From Rhodanobacteraceae bacterium (GTDB taxonomy: Bacteria > Acidobacteriota > Terriglobia > Terriglobales > Acidobacteriaceae): a DNA stretch of 64,000 nucleotides. The notes under the pieces are model-generated. The model was given only the letters and a program-made list of their open reading frames with translations, made no database searches and had not been told where the DNA came from. Where the stretch lies: positions 1 through 64,000 of the forward strand of contig CAJCHN010000076.1 in NCBI GenBank assembly GCA_903970285.1, given 5' to 3'. A program made the translations under genes and the position numbers. Shown in pieces: positions 62,687 through 64,000 of this stretch (position 1 is its first letter; each line of letters starts with the position of its first letter).

Positions 62687-64000
62687 CTACTGCCTCACCC
62701 GCGTCTCTGAGCGCAGCCGCCCGGAGGTCTTTCCGGCATCTCCGCCCAGAATTTCGACGCTATCATCGCCGCTATGGAACCGCAACGCGGTGCCGGTAAC
62801 GGAACCCTGCGCCTGATCGTCCACCCGTGGCGGCACTGCCTTCGTGCCCGTCAGGACAAACAGCCCATCCCCTGTCGTATAGACCAGCCGCTCGCCGGTG
62901 CCGCGGCGGCCAGGCTGATCGAGCACGACTGAACCTGTGGCGACGATCCGGTCCACACGACCCCCCATGAGGGCAGGCACCGGCCTTCCCGCCTGATCGC
63001 CGTGCGCGGGCGAAGGAGCGGACGCCGCCGCGGACGAAGCAGCGGACGAAAGATAAACCGTCGCGGTGTCCGCGGCGATCAAGCCATTCTGATCCACCAT
63101 CCGGACGGCACCTTCGAACTCCGCGGTTCGGGTGCTGTCGGTGTAGACCAGTTCCCGGCTCACCACGCGGACCGGTCCCTCACCGGGCTTGCCATTGCCC
63201 CTGCCTGGCGCTCCTGCCTGAGTCCCTTGCTGGGGCTGCTGCACCAGCAAGGTCCGCACGGTCGCCGCAGACGATCCAGGGTCGCTGTGCGCGAGCAGCC
63301 GCCTTTCGTTGCGATAGAAGTCGAGCACCGGAGCTTCGACCTGCGAGGCGCCCTGCCACAGTCTTGCCGGCGCATGAGCATCGCCGAAGAACTCCGCCAG
63401 TCCGGTCGCCTTGTGCGCCACCGCCCGCGCTGCCAACACGTGCACCGGTTCGCGCGCGACGGTTCGAGCTGAAGCTGTAGCCGCATTCGGACCAGACCCG
63501 GCAGCCGGGGCCGTGCTCGCATCCGCGGCCGGGTCCGACGCCTGCACGTAAGTCACCCGCACCGCGCCGTTGGCGGTGGCATCCCCGGTTGCCCGGTTCA
63601 CATCCACACGGTCGGCGAACAGCGCGCTCGACTCATCCTGCACCTCAACCGCACCGGTCAGGTGCACCAGGTTCGCGGCGGCGTCGAACACCGCATCGGC
63701 TGCCCGGCCATATTCGATTGAGGGTGGTCCCGTCCGCTGCACCGCTTCGTGCTCAGTCCGCACCGAACCCCGTTGCTCGGCGCGTTTCGGCTCCAACCTG
63801 CCTTGCGCCCCGGGCTGGAAGTCCATGTGGAGCGTATCGCCCAGGCTGACGTCCTTGGCTGTCTCTGCGCCTACCGAATTGAAGGCGACCTTCTCCACTC
63901 GACTGTGCCCGTTCCCGTCCAAGCCCGTTAGCTGAGCGGCTTTATCGCCCGCGGCGAAGCTTCCGCGCAGCTGGTCCGCATGGATCTCGGTCGACGTGCG
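62687..64000 (-). CDS. LptA/LptC-type LPS transport protein (partial, N-terminus beyond window)
   Basis: 437 codons visible; the frame is open to the window edge (…STEIHADQLRGSFAAGDKAA). Repeated OstA-like beta-jellyroll units: LVHLTGAVEVQDESSALFAD, VSRELVYTDSTRTAEFEGAV and IVATGSVVLDQPGRRG … LVYTTGDGLFVLTGTKAV, with Ala/Ser/Pro linkers. LptA and LptC form the periplasmic bridge carrying LPS from LptBFG to LptDE. Position directly upstream of lptB supports this; a fused LptC-LptA is possible given the length. Symbol not fixed because the N-terminus is missing. Confidence 0.8.
   Translation of the reverse strand, partial: RTSTEIHADQLRGSFAAGDKAAQLTGLDGNGHSRVEKVAFNSVGAETAKDVSLGDTLHMDFQPGAQGRLEPKRAEQRGSVRTEHEAVQRTGPPSIEYGRAADAVFDAAANLVHLTGAVEVQDESSALFADRVDVNRATGDATANGAVRVTYVQASDPAADASTAPAAGSGPNAATASARTVAREPVHVLAARAVAHKATGLAEFFGDAHAPARLWQGASQVEAPVLDFYRNERRLLAHSDPGSSAATVRTLLVQQPQQGTQAGAPGRGNGKPGEGPVRVVSRELVYTDSTRTAEFEGAVRMVDQNGLIAADTATVYLSSAASSAAASAPSPAHGDQAGRPVPALMGGRVDRIVATGSVVLDQPGRRGTGERLVYTTGDGLFVLTGTKAVPPRVDDQAQGSVTGTALRFHSGDDSVEILGGDAGKTSGRLRSETRVRQ

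Overview
The window is about 62% GC and densely coded. It looks like a chromosomal segment of an acidobacterium, most likely class Terriglobia. The evidence is the gene families and layout: a FecR/DUF6600-type secreted protein, YncE-propeller/phosphoesterase proteins, GH9 cellulase, a C-type CcmE, and a compact flagellar locus run by sigma-54 and sigma-28. This taxonomic call is inference from content; no marker gene such as 16S rRNA is present. No rRNA, tRNA, CRISPR array, transposase or prophage gene was recognised.

Layout. 1-10.9 kb is mixed housekeeping: a partial phosphomannose isomerase, a large secreted phosphoesterase, a delta-9-type fatty acid desaturase followed by a two-component pair, an APC permease, a tiny membrane protein, a frameshifted FecR-domain protein and a small Cys-containing protein. 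10.9-44.1 kb is one nearly continuous flagellar locus, almost all on the minus strand: fliS-fliD-flgL-flgK-flgN-flgM-flgJ-flgI-flgH-flgA-flgG-flgF, an HDOD gene, fliN-fliM-fliA-flhA-flhB-fliR-fliQ-fliP-fliO-fliN2, flgE-flgD-fliK, fliJ-fliI-fliH-fliG-fliF-fliE-flgC-flgB, then an NtrC-type regulator, its histidine kinase and a second enhancer-binding protein. Flagellin, stator (MotAB), FliL, FlhF and FlhG are not in the window. 44.3-57 kb is mixed: an OmpR-like regulator with a degenerate receiver, a PilZ protein, a TPR protein, a Tat-exported multicopper oxidase, a lipoprotein phosphoesterase, GH9 cellulase, enolase, a pentapeptide protein and CcmE. 57.1-64 kb is the classical lptA-lptB-rpoN-hpf-(x)-rapZ block, with a degenerate GGDEF protein where ptsN usually sits.

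How the parts work together. Sequences fitting the sigma-54 consensus (TGG-N10-TGC spacing) lie in front of flgF, fliN2-fliO, fliK-flgD-flgE and the kinase-regulator-flgB operon. Two sites sharing CTGAA-N16-GCCGATAR, a sigma-28 pattern, lie in front of flgM and the HDOD gene. The window also encodes sigma-54 (rpoN), two enhancer-binding proteins, sigma-28 (fliA) and its anti-sigma factor FlgM. Most of a two-tier flagellar hierarchy can therefore be read from this one segment. One enhancer-binding protein has no DNA-binding domain, FliM lacks the CheY-binding N-terminus, FlgD is reduced to its N-terminal half, and FliO carries a duplicated segment in place of an obvious membrane anchor.

Two genes (the FecR-like gene and the normally essential lptB) carry frameshifts that could be real or could be sequence errors. 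The lptB lesion is exactly what losing one copy of a 10-bp tandem repeat would produce.
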